NCBI GenBank assembly: GCA_003008705.1
Contig: PDUO01000014.1
Span: 780,696-844,695 of the forward strand
DNA length: 64,000 nucleotides
Reading direction: 5' to 3'
From: Pezicula radicicola
Taxonomy: Eukaryota; Ascomycota; Leotiomycetes; Helotiales; Dermateaceae
Shown: piece by piece, positions 22,383 to 33,343 of the stretch
Numbering within the stretch: the first letter of the stretch is position 1
Layout of the letters: every line of letters begins with the position of its first letter
Made by a program: the position numbers and the translations under genes
Notes under the pieces: generated by a model
Told to the model about the DNA's origin: nothing
Databases searched by the model: none
The model's input: only the letters and a program-made list of their open reading frames with translations

Positions 22383-24141
22383 TGCGGATTTATGATGGTT
22401 GAGAAACCTATCTCGGAATTTGGCAAGATATCATTCTCCTAAGTATCGGTCGATTTCCTTATCGCAAATCGAAGTTGGCCGATGGTCTGGCCGGCGTGCA
22501 CAGGAGTTGATCACAATGGTTATCTGAAAGTCCGATTGAAAGTCCGAGGAGACCTCCGGGTGGATGCGAATATACGAGAAGCCCATTTTCGAGAATTTCA
22601 TCGCCCCGCCTCGTAATTTTGCCGAAGCAATGGTTCTATAATTGATTGTTAATCTAACGTTGGGATTCATCCCTAAGCACTGCACCGATGCCATGGGAAA
22701 GAAAACGGAAGAAAAGCCCGATATTCTTGTACTTAGGGGATTGGCAGCATTCTTCTCTGCTTCACATCCTAAATCTTCCTTGTACTTCCACCGATCCCAG
22801 TTTTTTCTTGGACCGCGCCTTCAGTGTTTTCTCCTGGCCTTTAAGCACCACAGCAAATATTGTTCAACGAACTCATTTTGTGGCTCTGGCCTTGCGACGC
22901 ATCTTACCGGGTATTATTGAAGGGAATGAGTGCCGAATGGCATCATGGGATTTACTGCTGTGCGCGCATTGACCGTTCCAAGATGCCATCTCGCCAATCC
23001 TCCCTATCATGCACCTCCCGTTGTTCTCAACTTGCTCATATTCGTGGTTCAATCATCAGTGTTACTCTGATAACTCGAGAAGCTGTACTAGGAGCCTACT
23101 ACTGTGTTCGAGATGCTGCAGAGTCGATGTGGTCTTCTCGGTACTTCGCTGTTGGGGGAGGTAGGCTCAAGTGCTTCCGCATCATCGATTGACTTGCATT
23201 TAGGACAATACATCATACTGGAGAGGGTAGGGACAGTCAAGCTAAGGTGGTCACTGCCTCATGTTAGAAATATACGGCAGATACGGAGCTGAAGTACATA
23301 CCACTCATGCTTCTATTCATGACTGAACAGCACGCCAGCTATGTTAGTAGCCGATTATCACTTACCATTGTAGCAAAAGAAGTATATTAGGATGCACACT
23401 TGGCTTCCCAAGACTCATCTTCTGGGTGTAACTATTGCGGTGGTGCATTATCCCCAACAGTTCTGATATTGAAGCTTACAGGTAGCATAACATGGCGTCT
23501 GCAATGTTATTGTGCATTTGTGTGCCATAACAAAGATTAGTGTACCGGTACTTCTGTTCTTTGTAGACGTTCTGTGATGAGTGCGCAATTAGGACGATGC
23601 ATTCTGGGGTTCGCTAGCGTGCCTTACATAATGAGGCCAGGGGTCCCCACCCTGATGTCCCTCATTTGCCTGCCCTATTTCAATCACATCTTCTAAACAA
23701 CATTTTCTTCGAGGCTGTTCAGTGTGTATTTCGTTGCTCAATGTTCTAAGAGGTTAGATTAACCCTACTTCGAATGGGGTAATTAGACCATTACAAAACA
23801 TATTGTCGGCCAACACTGAAGCAGGGAAGAGGTTCAGCACCACAGCCTCAAGCCACAAAAGCATATCATCTCCCAATCTATGCTAGCCAACCAATTTGGC
23901 CTACTTTGGTTGAACTCGTCTTACTGCTGCCAAGTAGTTTAGTAGAAGGCAATGGATAGCTTTCTCGAGTGGCCTCATGACATAGCCTTGTGACGTCGGG
24001 GCTGTGCAAGGCTGAATGCATTCTGTGTCACAAGCAAGTTCTTGTTGACGTAGGTATATCTTCGCCAAACCCCTCTTCATTCCATATTGTATACCATCTT
24101 TTTATCCGCTTAAAAAGGCACCCTTTGATAGTCCCAGAAAC
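22383..24141. other. intergenic, no gene seen
   Basis: A 1.76-kb gap that should hold the regulator promoter (minus) and the coiled-coil gene promoter (plus). Several open frames of 60-110 codons occur on the plus strand at 22640-23290, overlapping each other in different frames, and none shows a known domain. No repeat was seen. Confidence 0.45.
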
Positions 24142-25248
24142 TTGAATATGGTAAATACAATGACTTTGACGACGGCTTCAACATTTCAAGACCGTATCCT
24201 ACAAGCCTCGACGCAAAACAAATCTCTTTTGGCAACCCTTTCGCAAACCGATTATGCGCAGTCAGCCTTGCAACAGAATGCAGCCTACATCAACGACCTA
24301 AAGCAGTCAAACCACACTTTAAAGCAAAAACTCGCCAGTCTCTCCAAAGCTGTGACCGATGAATTCAAAGACCATAAGAAATATAGAGACTCCACCATGC
24401 GACGGCTCGCCTTCAAAATCGGACGTAAGTCAGAGGAGTTCAACGTTAAAGCAGAGAAAGAGGAGCGGGAGTATTTCGAAGCAGTTGAGGCGGAATTCAA
24501 AGCCAAGAGGGATCTCGACGGCCTCCAGAAGGCCATGGCTGAAGCGACTACAACAAAAAGCGAATTAGAAAATGCTGTTGCTATAAACAAACAAACGCAG
24601 CAGGAGCTGGATTCGTTGTATGCATCTATCTTCGATGGACCGACACCAGAGATCGTGGGTGAAGATACCAAGGAAGTCGAAGTGAGCGAAGCGCAACTTA
24701 AATACGATGCCATCATGCTTCGTCTCAGCACCGAACAACAGACACACACCATTCTCAGAAACGCACAGAAATTCATGCATAGAGCGATGAATGATATCGA
24801 TCAAGCTCTTGATGCCTCTGAGTTGGACTTTTGGGGTGTGGGCGGATCATTCGCAGATATACAAGAACGTTCAGCTCTTTCTATGGCTCAGAACCATTGT
24901 TCCCAAGTCGAGATGCTCGTTTCGCAAGCCAAGCGTATGCAACCTCTTGTTAAAAACTTGCCTCATATCCAGATTGCCCAAGGCCATTTGGTGAGTGACG
25001 TTATCTTCGATAATATCTTTAGCGATATGAACTTCCATGACAAGATTTTGGGGTCCAAAAGGCAGCTAGTGATTGCGCAAAAGGTATTAGCTGGGGAGGT
25101 TGAGAAATCGCTGCAGAGGATGAAAGGTGTAAGAAGGGAAGGGAAGCATGCGGGTGAAGTGTTGAGCGAAAGGAGGAGAGAACTGCAGACCATTAGAGCG
25201 GAGGCCTTTGAGAAGATTGCAGGAGGCCTACCAGATTATGAACCATAG
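24142..25248 (+). CDS. coiled-coil protein of unknown function
   Basis: A single-exon 368-aa protein. Long charged helices cover most of it, with heptad-like stretches at about 50-155 (NDLKQSNHTLKQKLASLSKA; EEREYFEAVEAEFKAKRDLD) and 180-225. A less helical segment at 230-290 contains ELDFWGVGGSFADIQERSAL. A second helical region ends in RREGKHAGEVLSERRRELQT. There is no signal peptide, membrane segment or zinc site. Alternative starts exist at codons 3 and 6 because the N-terminus reads MNMVNTM. I know this only as a conserved fungal hypothetical type and would not assign a role. The promoter lies in a 1.7-kb gap and no partner gene is adjacent. Confidence 0.85.
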   Translation: MNMVNTMTLTTASTFQDRILQASTQNKSLLATLSQTDYAQSALQQNAAYINDLKQSNHTLKQKLASLSKAVTDEFKDHKKYRDSTMRRLAFKIGRKSEEFNVKAEKEEREYFEAVEAEFKAKRDLDGLQKAMAEATTTKSELENAVAINKQTQQELDSLYASIFDGPTPEIVGEDTKEVEVSEAQLKYDAIMLRLSTEQQTHTILRNAQKFMHRAMNDIDQALDASELDFWGVGGSFADIQERSALSMAQNHCSQVEMLVSQAKRMQPLVKNLPHIQIAQGHLVSDVIFDNIFSDMNFHDKILGSKRQLVIAQKVLAGEVEKSLQRMKGVRREGKHAGEVLSERRRELQTIRAEAFEKIAGGLPDYEP

Positions 25249-25584
25249 TTCCGATCATCCTTGGACAAGATATAAATTTAGTAATAGTATCACTTTCCTT
25301 TTTTTGTATATTTATATTCTATTCATAATTGTAAACAATTGCTTGAAAGCAGCTGTCACTAAGTATGGGAGGACTTTGCCTTAAGCATCTAAAACTGAAG
25401 GCTTATATTTCCAGAAAGATAGCTAAGTACTACCACCATGTTAACCTCCTTGCTTCTATACAGCCCATCATCTTAGTGCACTCCATAGGCACTTAGAAGA
25501 CCTAGTCCACCCAAAACAAATATAAAACCCTTTAAACTTCTTGCACAAGCTTCAAATCAAATTCTTGAATGAAGTAATCTATCC

Positions 25585-25656
25585 AACTCAAATGAGTTAC
25601 CCAAGAAGTGAGTTATTCAAATCGAACAAGTCACTCAAATCAAGTAATTCACACAA
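25585..25656. repeat. 18-bp repeat units, reverse orientation
   Basis: On the minus strand this reads gatttgagtgacttgttc, gatttgaataactcactt, then ttgggtaactcatttg. That is three consecutive units with the same 18-nt period and core as the array at 838-977. Confidence 0.65.
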
Positions 25657-25957
25657 ATACAATATCTTCTGCTCTTATAAGACTGCTTCTACTTTAGACT
25701 ATCTAAAGAACCTATAGAAGCACCCTTATTTACTCCCACACCTCCCCAAGAAATTCCAATGCACTCCACAACCTATTTCCAACACATACAATACATACAT
25801 TACATGCTATATATTTAACCCTCCCATCTATTCACCTCAATTTGCTCCTCCGAAAATAAACCCATACCTCCCTCCCCCCCCAAAAAGAAAAGAAACCCAA
25901 AAAAAAGCCACCACAGACCCAAACAACCCCAATCCACACTCACTAAATGAAGTTAAT

Positions 25958-26090
25958 CCATCTCTAAATCATCCAATACCAGGCCAATAACATTATTAAA
26001 ATAGATACGTTCATATCAACGATTCCCCATCTCTAAATCAGCTAATACCGGGGCCAGCAGTGCTCTTAAAATAGAGAAGGTTCATATTAA
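25958..26090. repeat. tandem direct duplication, about 69 bp
   Basis: The first copy starts at 25958 and the second at 26027, both beginning ccatctctaaatca. They share further blocks such as aataccrgg, taaaatagat or taaaatagag, and gttcatat. The copies are clearly diverged. No coding frame runs through them. Confidence 0.65.
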
Positions 26091-26658
26091 ATATTATTAT
26101 TCCTCGGGAAGGTGTATTGTAAGAGTCATTGTTGGAATAATTGGTCTCTGATGTCACGTGCGAATTACATAAGCACGCTATCGGCACGCTGGGCCAATCA
26201 GAGGTTGCACTCAGCCGGGCCGTGCCGCGCTACTAGCCTAATCGGGACTACTAGACAAGCATATCAAGACCTCCATTCTGGCACTTAGTTACCTAGAGCT
26301 AGACATGAACAATAGAACCAATTGACCAGAACCACTGGAACGAAGAATGAAGAAATCAATATATTGATGAAGTGAACCGACAGTCATATTTGTATAATAT
26401 CTGATGCAGTCCTTCGTGTTGAACAAGCGTGAATCTGACTATAGAGATATGGATTACAAGTGTGGAAATAGTTAAGCTGTTTTACCTGTCTTGTCTGCTT
26501 GGTTTTTGATGAGGGGTTTGCTTAATGGGTTTTTATAGGGGGTTTGTGGTGAATGTGCCAAGGAAGTGTGTATGTGGCTGATTTCGCGCATTTTCAGTTC
26601 AAGGCCATGATAAAGAGAAGTCTCCAATAAGAATTAATTGTTGCCATAATATCCTATC

Positions 26659-27195
26659 TTAAGAGGTAGCAGCCAGAGTGAAATCAACATTCGCAGCATT
26701 AATATCAGCACCACCAATACAAGTGCTAGTAAGCGGGCTATCACCACAAACTGCCCTCGCAGCTCTAACACAAGCCTCCCATCTGCCCTTGGTGATATCA
26801 ATTGTTGTACCCGCAGTTGCGGCCTTGAGAGTAAATTCTGCGGTTCCGCTAGTACCGGTTGTAGTTGTAGGGTTACCGGCGCATTGTTGGACTTTTGTTT
26901 TTGTTAGTGTTATTCAATTTGAGGGATGTTGTATTGCTTACCAGTTCCAGCGATAGAGCCACAGATGGAGAGGAGGGCGACATTGATATCGTGGGAGACC
27001 AGTGTTCTGTTGACAAATATCAGTGAACTGAGAGTTTCAAAGTTAACGCAGACTTGCTTACGTTGAGGGATCAGTACAGGTGGTGCCTGTAATGCTGGCC
27101 GGATTTATACTTGTATTAGCCCTGGTCGCAAGGGGAGGAAGAGCAGCGACACAGGCAGCTGCGGTGAGAATTGAGACGAAGACAGAGAACTGCAT
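26659..27195 (-). CDS. small secreted cysteine-containing protein
   Basis: Three exons join in frame: 27062-27195, 26942-27006 and 26659-26891, giving 143 aa. Residues 1-18 form a signal peptide (MQFSVFVSILTAAACVAA), followed by a short basic stretch ending at Arg25. The mature part contains six cysteines: TTCTDPST, LLSICGSIAG, QQCAGNP, WEACVRAARAVC and TSTCIGGAD. It is otherwise small, hydrophilic and threonine/alanine-rich, and ends with VDFTLAATS. There is no hydrophobin spacing (no C-C doublets) and no CBM1. It fits the general profile of fungal small secreted proteins, including effector candidates, but I do not recognise a family. The model is supported by three reading frames that only make sense after splicing. 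Confidence 0.82.
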
Positions 27196-29559
27196 TTTGA
27201 AATGATTGGCTGATAGGTGGAATATTAAAATGTGGGGTTGGATGTAAAACGATTGAGAATGCAGACGTCAACGTCAATGCGAGCGATAAATGTAGTGATA
27301 CAAAAGTAGAAAGAGAGTGAAAGAAGAGATAGATGACGAATATCAAACAGAAGCAGGAGAAACAGACGGGAAAGAAAAGATGGGAAAAGGAAGAAGTTAT
27401 GAGATTTGCAATGGAACAATTTTTGAAAGAAATGTTATGCAATTGAGTACATGGAGAGTAATCGAGGTATCAGATCAGGGCGATCATTCAAAATCCTCTG
27501 AAGTATATCCACATGACCACGAAGTCAATTTCCTCAGTAAGGCCGATGGGGACGTCGGCGTCTGTTGTTCGCACTCGTCTCCAAAATTGTACAGTACAGT
27601 ATATTAGGCGAGGAAAGTTTGGGTCTGTGGCAGTCCGTCCATCTGATGTTTTCGGTCTTAGCCGAGCATTGCCGTCGCATCGCCTGGGCATCGCGACACT
27701 TCACGTTTGACCCCCGTTTGACCACCATCACATCATTACCATTCGAGATGACAGGAGGAAGGAAGAGACGGATGTGAAGCAGGGAAAGGTGCAACAAGCG
27801 AGATGGGTCCTGGTGGATTCTCATCGCCAAGTTGTGATCTGTGCTGGGTTAAGCTTATGAAACGTTATCTCGACGGTTGCAGTTGCTGAGGGGGCCAGAA
27901 ATCATGAAATGAGAGAGGATGCCGAGGAAATTCGAGGAATTGAGATCATGGAAACGGCAGATCCTTCTGATACTGCTGTTCTTATGATCTTCATGGTTCC
28001 TGTGGGAATAGAGGCTATCTTTGCGATGAGTCGTCATCAGTGATGTTGTTGATACTGCGCATCGTGTAAGGAAGGCTGTGGACACGCTCGAAATGCAGAT
28101 CTGCTTGCGAAAAGATGGGACGGTCCTGGGAATCATGAAATGCAAAAACAATCCATCTTGGGGAGCTAGCTGACCAAATAGAAGGTGTGTAGTCTGGGTG
28201 AAAGAATGAACGAACCAATTGTCGAATAATAAGTAAGATAAAAAAGAATTGACGACAATGAGCATCTTCCTAATCTTATCAGATCATCTACAACCGTGCA
28301 CTCCTCCAATCTTTAAATCGACCCAACCGCCGCAAAACATGTCTGGAACAAGACTCGTCTCATCTTCTCTCATCCTTCAACCTCCACCAATCCCCATCTC
28401 ACCAACAGCACTCGCGTAAATCGTGTCTGCGAGTATTCTGCACATCGGGTTCATCTCATTCTCGTCACCATCCTCGTCTCGTATCGCAGACCGTGAAACT
28501 TGAGGTAACCAAAAGGTACAAGAACAAACTTTGAACGATGGTCTTGCAGGTAGCAGAGCATAGGCGCCGCCTCCTCGATGTTGGACAAGCGCTACGGAAT
28601 ATGCCTACTGTTACAATGAAATCCATTATCTCACAAGGCGCAGTTCGTCTATGATCGCATTGTGAGCCTATTATTTGTGTCGTCGCATGGACGAGGATTT
28701 GTGGTCGTTATGCAACATCGTATCCTCACCGCACAAAAAGAGCCTCTTGCCGACTAGCAAGGACCTTTCGGGAGATCTTAACGGATGCCCCTGTCTCATC
28801 GTCTCGACAACAAGCATCCAGCTTCCCTCAGCGCACCGAATGTAGCCACCTCTCCGCTCAGAGCCCCTGATTTTCCGTATTTCCACGATCCCTCGGCTTG
28901 TTAGCCGTGAAGCGAGGTCGTCGCAAAAAGGACCTTGTGTATCAAAACTGTCCATCGCGACGCGCTTACAGAACAGAAGGGTGCGCTCAAGTCAATTAAT
29001 TTACATGACGCACATATGGCTGTCAGAGGGTCTACCCGCCCCCGCGCCTGTAAGTCGCAGGCAGCTGTCATTCGTGCCATCTTTGGCCTTTGACTTGATC
29101 TCCCTCCTGAGTACTGAAACCTCCAAAATATCCCTAAGGCACATGAAGCATCGAGGCTGAAGCTTAAGTCGGGAGGGCCCTTGAACTCTTTTCCAGGCTA
29201 CCGGTTTAAGCCTTGCTGGGCATGCTCATCTCTTTTTCTGACAGGGGTTGGAGAACCGAGGAGGAGATATAAGGATATCGACACCACTCTCTCGTGAACT
29301 TTTGCTCCCCCACATCGATCTTTCGACTTTCATTCTTTGGGTTGTACCTGACATTCGTTGTTTTTGTTTCTGTGGCTTTTGCTTCTACATTCTTTTTTTT
29401 TACCCCAATCACTCATTCTAAACTGTACCGACTGCGTCGATTTTTTGCTCGAAATACACCACAGGTATACCATTTTATCAATAAAGGCTAGTCCTATTAC
29501 GTTCACATCCACAACCTACTTTTTGAATTCGAATATCATAAATCCTCAATACCGACATC
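27196..29559. other. long intergenic region, no gene seen
   Basis: About 2.4 kb between divergent secreted-protein genes. Overlapping short frames occur (for instance minus strand 28671-28955, 94 codons) with no domain and no splice context. TATA-like gatataagg at about 29266-29274 and a pyrimidine-rich run at 29360-29410 probably belong to the promoter of the gene at 29560. Confidence 0.45.
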
Positions 29560-31651
29560 ATGTTGTTCCCAGCCGCCGCCGTCATCCTCGCATCAGCTGG
29601 TCTCATTGAAGCACGGGGACTTGTTCACCGCCATGCAGACATGCACATTGCCAAGCGTGCAACAGCAACTTCTTCCAGTGACTCCTCTCTTACTTTGTCA
29701 GCCAATGCCGTCCAGAGTGGTTCTTTCGTGGATGGTAGCAAGGAGATCGGTGCTGCTGAAGTTGGCCAAGCTCTCTCCGAGACCTCTACCAACAACTTTA
29801 TCAATTATTGTTCCGGAAAGACGTTAACCAACGGGCTCCAAATCCTGACTGGTTCGTGCAATGGAATTCGTAAGTATAACCAGCCAATCACGCTGGACTT
29901 TTCTGATAGTTTTAGCCATGGGCGATATCCCAGCCAAGACGGCTATGGTCTCTTCAATTATCACATTTCCTCAATATGGCAGCTCTAGCATTCAATCAGA
30001 TACCACCTTCAACATTACCGTCCAGATGAGCAATATGGTTACCGGATCATTCACCAATGCTGACGCCACTTATTATGCTGCTCCCCAACAACTCAGCGGC
30101 GGCAAAATCGTTGGCCACACCCACGTGACCGTCCAAGACATGGGCAAATCCCTCAACCCAACCACTCCTCTCGATCCGACCCAGTTCGCTTTCTTCAAGG
30201 GCATCAACACTGCTGCTGATGCAAATGGCGTCCTTACCGCAACAGTAACTGGAGGTCTCCCAGCAGGCAACTATCGTCTCTGCACTCTGGCTTCTTCTTC
30301 GAACCATCAGCCTGTTCTCATGCCCGTTGCTCAGCGTGGAACAGCAGATGATTGTACTAAGTTTGTTGTTTCCGGTAGTGGAACCACTGCAAACGCTGCC
30401 TCTAACAACGGATCTGGGGGACAAGCCGCTGCAGCTGCCGTAAGTCTCAATGATATACCATCGAGAAGAACTACAACTGACATACAAAATTAGGCCGCTA
30501 GCGCTGTCGCCGCTGGACCTGGAGCGATCCAAAGCTCAGCTGCTTCCTCTTCCACCTCCAAGGCCAATGCAAAGGCAAGCACTGCAGCCAAGGCCAGCAC
30601 CACAGCCAAGACAAATGCCGCAACTAAGGCCACTACCACAAAGGCAACTACGAGCTCTGCAAAAGCCGCTGTTGCAACTACATCAAGCTCGTCCAAAGCC
30701 ACCTCTGTGACTCTTTCATCCGCCGGTTCCAGCGCATCTGCAACCTCCAAAGGCTCTAAGTCCAAGGGTTCCAAGAATGTCTCTGGCTCTACTCAAATTA
30801 CCTCAATCACCATTATCGAATACATCACATTCTTCAACTTCGCAGCCTCAAAAGGAGGAGTCTGCCCGTCCGTAAACAAGAACGGCGAGAGTGCTTTCGA
30901 GGTTCTAGGCGAGCAATTCGCTGATCTCGCATCCGCTGCCGCGGCCGCTTGTGGTCATCAGTTCACATCTTGCCAAAGCTTTGCTGGTCCTCTCTTCAGT
31001 GTTGAGGAGTGTGTTACTCAACAGGATACTTGCAACAGTGCTGCTTCTTCGGCTACTACTACTGCTGCCGCCCCAACTACTCTTACTGCTTCCATCACTG
31101 CCGCAGCCACTCAGACCGTCTCGATTTCCTCGCAATCTGGAGTTTCTGTTCTTAGCACTGTTACTTCCAGCACAACAGTTAGCATTTCCGCTGCTGCTGC
31201 CTCAACCACGGCATTAGCTGTTGCTGATTCTGCCGCAACTGGAGCTTGCTCAATTGTAACTGGAACTGTGACCGTTGATGCAGTTGCCGCGGTTGCCACT
31301 TCATCGTCTTCTTCCACTGTTTCATCTGCATCTTCAAAAGCAACTGGCTTCAACTTCTCCAACAGCACCGCCTCAGCTACTTCATCTAGCGCTTCTGCCA
31401 AGGCCACAGTTTCTACAAACAGCGCTGTGACTGCTCTTGGCGGTATTTCTGCCCCCGCTATCACCAACTCAGGGGACGCTAGCCGTCCATTCTTGGTCAA
31501 TGGTAACACCTTCGTCAACGAGGCAGCCGCACTCCAGAGATCTTGCGATATCCAGTTCAACCAGTGTGCCAATGCCGTGAATGGCGGTACCGCTTCTGGA
31601 TTTACACTGTCGGACTGTTCTTCACAGCAAACTACATGTAACGCAGCGTAA
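29560..31651 (+). CDS. secreted Ser/Ala/Thr-rich cell-surface protein
   Basis: Three exons (29560-29869, 29916-30439, 30494-31651) give 663 aa. Residues 1-19 are a signal peptide, and a dibasic site (KR) follows at about 33-34. Residues 60-270 form a conserved domain (FINYCSGKTLTNGLQ, MGDIPAKTAMVSSIITFP, GGKIVGHTHVTVQDMG, PTQFAFFKGINTAAD, LPAGNYRLCTLASSSNHQP). A low-complexity Ala/Ser/Thr/Lys linker follows (about 280-370), then a cysteine-bearing block (GVCPSVNKNG, CGHQFTSCQSFAG, CVTQQDTC). A second Ser/Thr/Ala-rich stretch leads to a final similar cysteine block (CDIQFNQCANAVNGG, then LSDCSSQQTTC). The last two blocks look like a duplicated module. Some fungal homologues carry the misleading name ribosomal protein s17, but this is a secreted, probably heavily O-glycosylated wall protein. 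The function is unknown. Confidence 0.87.
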
Positions 31652-32050
31652 ACGTGTTTACAAAGGAGAGGCGAATTTGATTTGTTTCCTGTTTAGTTGT
31701 GTAAGATATGATACCTGATGAGAGTGATGAGTATAGATAGAATTTTGACGCCGAGGTGGTTTTCTTCTTGTATAAATAGCTAGAGATGAGAGATAGGATG
31801 GTTGGGTATCGGATGGGAGGACATTGCTACCTCTCTTTTATGATGAAAGATATGAATTCATACGTTCATCGATGGCATATACATGCTCTTCTTCTGTGAC
31901 CTTTTTTGTGCCAACAGCTTCATGATTCGCTTGATTTCATGACTCCCTCTTCCATCGCTGAATAGTGCCGGATTGCGCAAATCAAAAGATTTACTCAAGT
32001 CAAGGGGGTTACTTGAGTCAAGCTTAAGAATCATATGAACCATGAACTCA
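31652..32050. other. convergent 3' flanks with repeat units
   Basis: Separates convergent genes. It contains the 3' untranslated regions and two 18-bp-like repeat units at 31989-32028. Confidence 0.5.
31989..32028. repeat. two 18-bp-like repeat units
   Basis: The sequence tttactcaagtcaaggg then gttacttgagtcaagctt has an 18-nt spacing and resembles the unit of the 838-977 array. Confidence 0.4.
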
Positions 32051-32682
32051 TCAGCACATCTCCATCTCTCCATCCGCTTCTTGACATGCTCCCGTCTCAT
32101 TCTTCTGTTGACGAATGTCATAGGCAATCAACATCATCATCCAATATAAACGATTACCAGCCCTACTCTCAAACCCCATCCACCTCCTCCACCATCCCAC
32201 CAACTCCCTTCTCCACTTCCTCTCCTTTCCCTCCATCCCTCTTCCCTCATCCACCTCCGTACCGCCCAAAAACATAGCAAACCCCTTCATACTATCCCTC
32301 TCAACAACATCCCCCCTTCCAATCAACCGTCCAAGTAAATCCTCACTCACAACCTCCTTCTTCATCAATTCGAAATTCTTATATCTCAATTTCTAAATTC
32401 CCAATCATCAATCAACCTGGAAGTCCTTACTCTCATTGTCACGTGCCTTAAAGAAGAAAGCCACCTCATCTAGGTAATGGAACGTACCTTAATAAACTTC
32501 AAAAATTCATCAACCTCACCCTCCTCCCCTTCAGCTAGTATCACACCGGGAGATTTCTGCTTTCCACTAATTCTTAGGAGCACGGAACATTGATGTTGGT
32601 TTGCAGCGCTGCGGATTAGGCGGATCTTTTTAGTGCTTGTCATGTGGTGGGTTCGGATTAGGAGACGTGATATGGAGGACAT
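32051..32682 (-). CDS. Prp3_C (DUF1115)-like domain protein
   Basis: Two exons, 32488-32682 and 32051-32392, give 178 aa. The intron (gtacgt to atttag, 95 nt) is needed because the frame is closed by stops between them. The first exon matches the DUF1115/Prp3 C-terminal domain as found in RWDD2-type proteins: a His-His near residue 12, STKKIRLIRSAANQ, GVILAEGEEGEVDEFLKFIK. The second exon continues with KLRYKNFELMKKEVV and a charged, tryptophan-rich tail (ELVGWWRRWMGF). The N-terminal RWD domain normally paired with it is absent, and I see no exon for it upstream. Known family members are intracellular and poorly characterised. Short for the family, so a truncated gene is possible. Its 3' end overlaps the repeat-bearing convergent gap. 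Confidence 0.62.
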
Positions 32683-33343
32683 CTTCCCGTGGCTTTGAAG
32701 GATGGGAAACGGTGGTTTGAGTGAGGCGATTTGATGTTGTGTTAGTTGGTTTTTGTTTGCTTATTGTATGATACCTACCAACATGGAGGAGAATTGGAAA
32801 CGTCGACGTCGTGACTTTAGGTCGTGACTTTAGGTCGTGACCTCGGGAATAGATTTATCCAGATTTAATCTCATCTTGCGACTTCTTTTCTTTCTTCCTT
32901 CTTCTTCATCTACCAATTCTCATCATGTCAGATAATCTGCAGCTCAATTATCTCACGTTTTATCCTTGCTATTTGAAGCTGATTTTACCTAAACCACTAT
33001 AAGAAGAATCCCCCACTTTCAAGGTTAGGTTCTAGTTCGTCCGAAAGTACCGCGTGCCTGATCTTTGTTTACCCCGCAATCTGCATTGTAATTACACTTG
33101 CCGTCATGTATCTTTCTCTCGTAAACAGACAAGGAGGGGTAAAGTAACGTTGTTATGTTGTGGGGTTGGCGTTAAGGTACGTATATACATGATGGAAAGT
33201 TATATACGGTCCCATCGTGGGAAGTTCCCTCTGGTCCAACGATGAGTTGAGGTCCTTAGACTTCAAATTTCTCTTCAATTGAGTGAATAAGTACCGGTAT
33301 TAGATATTAAGGATCCTCTCGTTCTACTGCGAAGAACTTGAAA
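32683..33343. other. divergent promoter region
   Basis: Sits between the DUF1115-like gene (minus) and the GH92 gene (plus). A short tandem of gtcgtgactttag occurs at about 32810-32840. No gene is seen. Confidence 0.5.

Larger units (their letters stand above)
25249..26658. other. intergenic with two repeat types
   Basis: Holds the 3' flank of the coiled-coil gene, 18-bp repeat units at 25585-25656, a homopolymer-rich stretch near 25875-25910, a two-copy 69-bp repeat at 25958-26090, and the 3' flank of the small secreted protein gene. No reading frame is supported. Confidence 0.5.

Noticed and set aside
28671..28955. 94-codon minus-strand frame in a GC-richer gap
   Set aside because: It reads somewhat protein-like but shows no domain, and no start or splice context supports it.
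30490..30774. Minus-strand frame rich in Ala, Val, Leu and Glu
   Set aside because: It is the antisense shadow of the Ala/Ser/Thr/Lys linker of the secreted protein at 29560.
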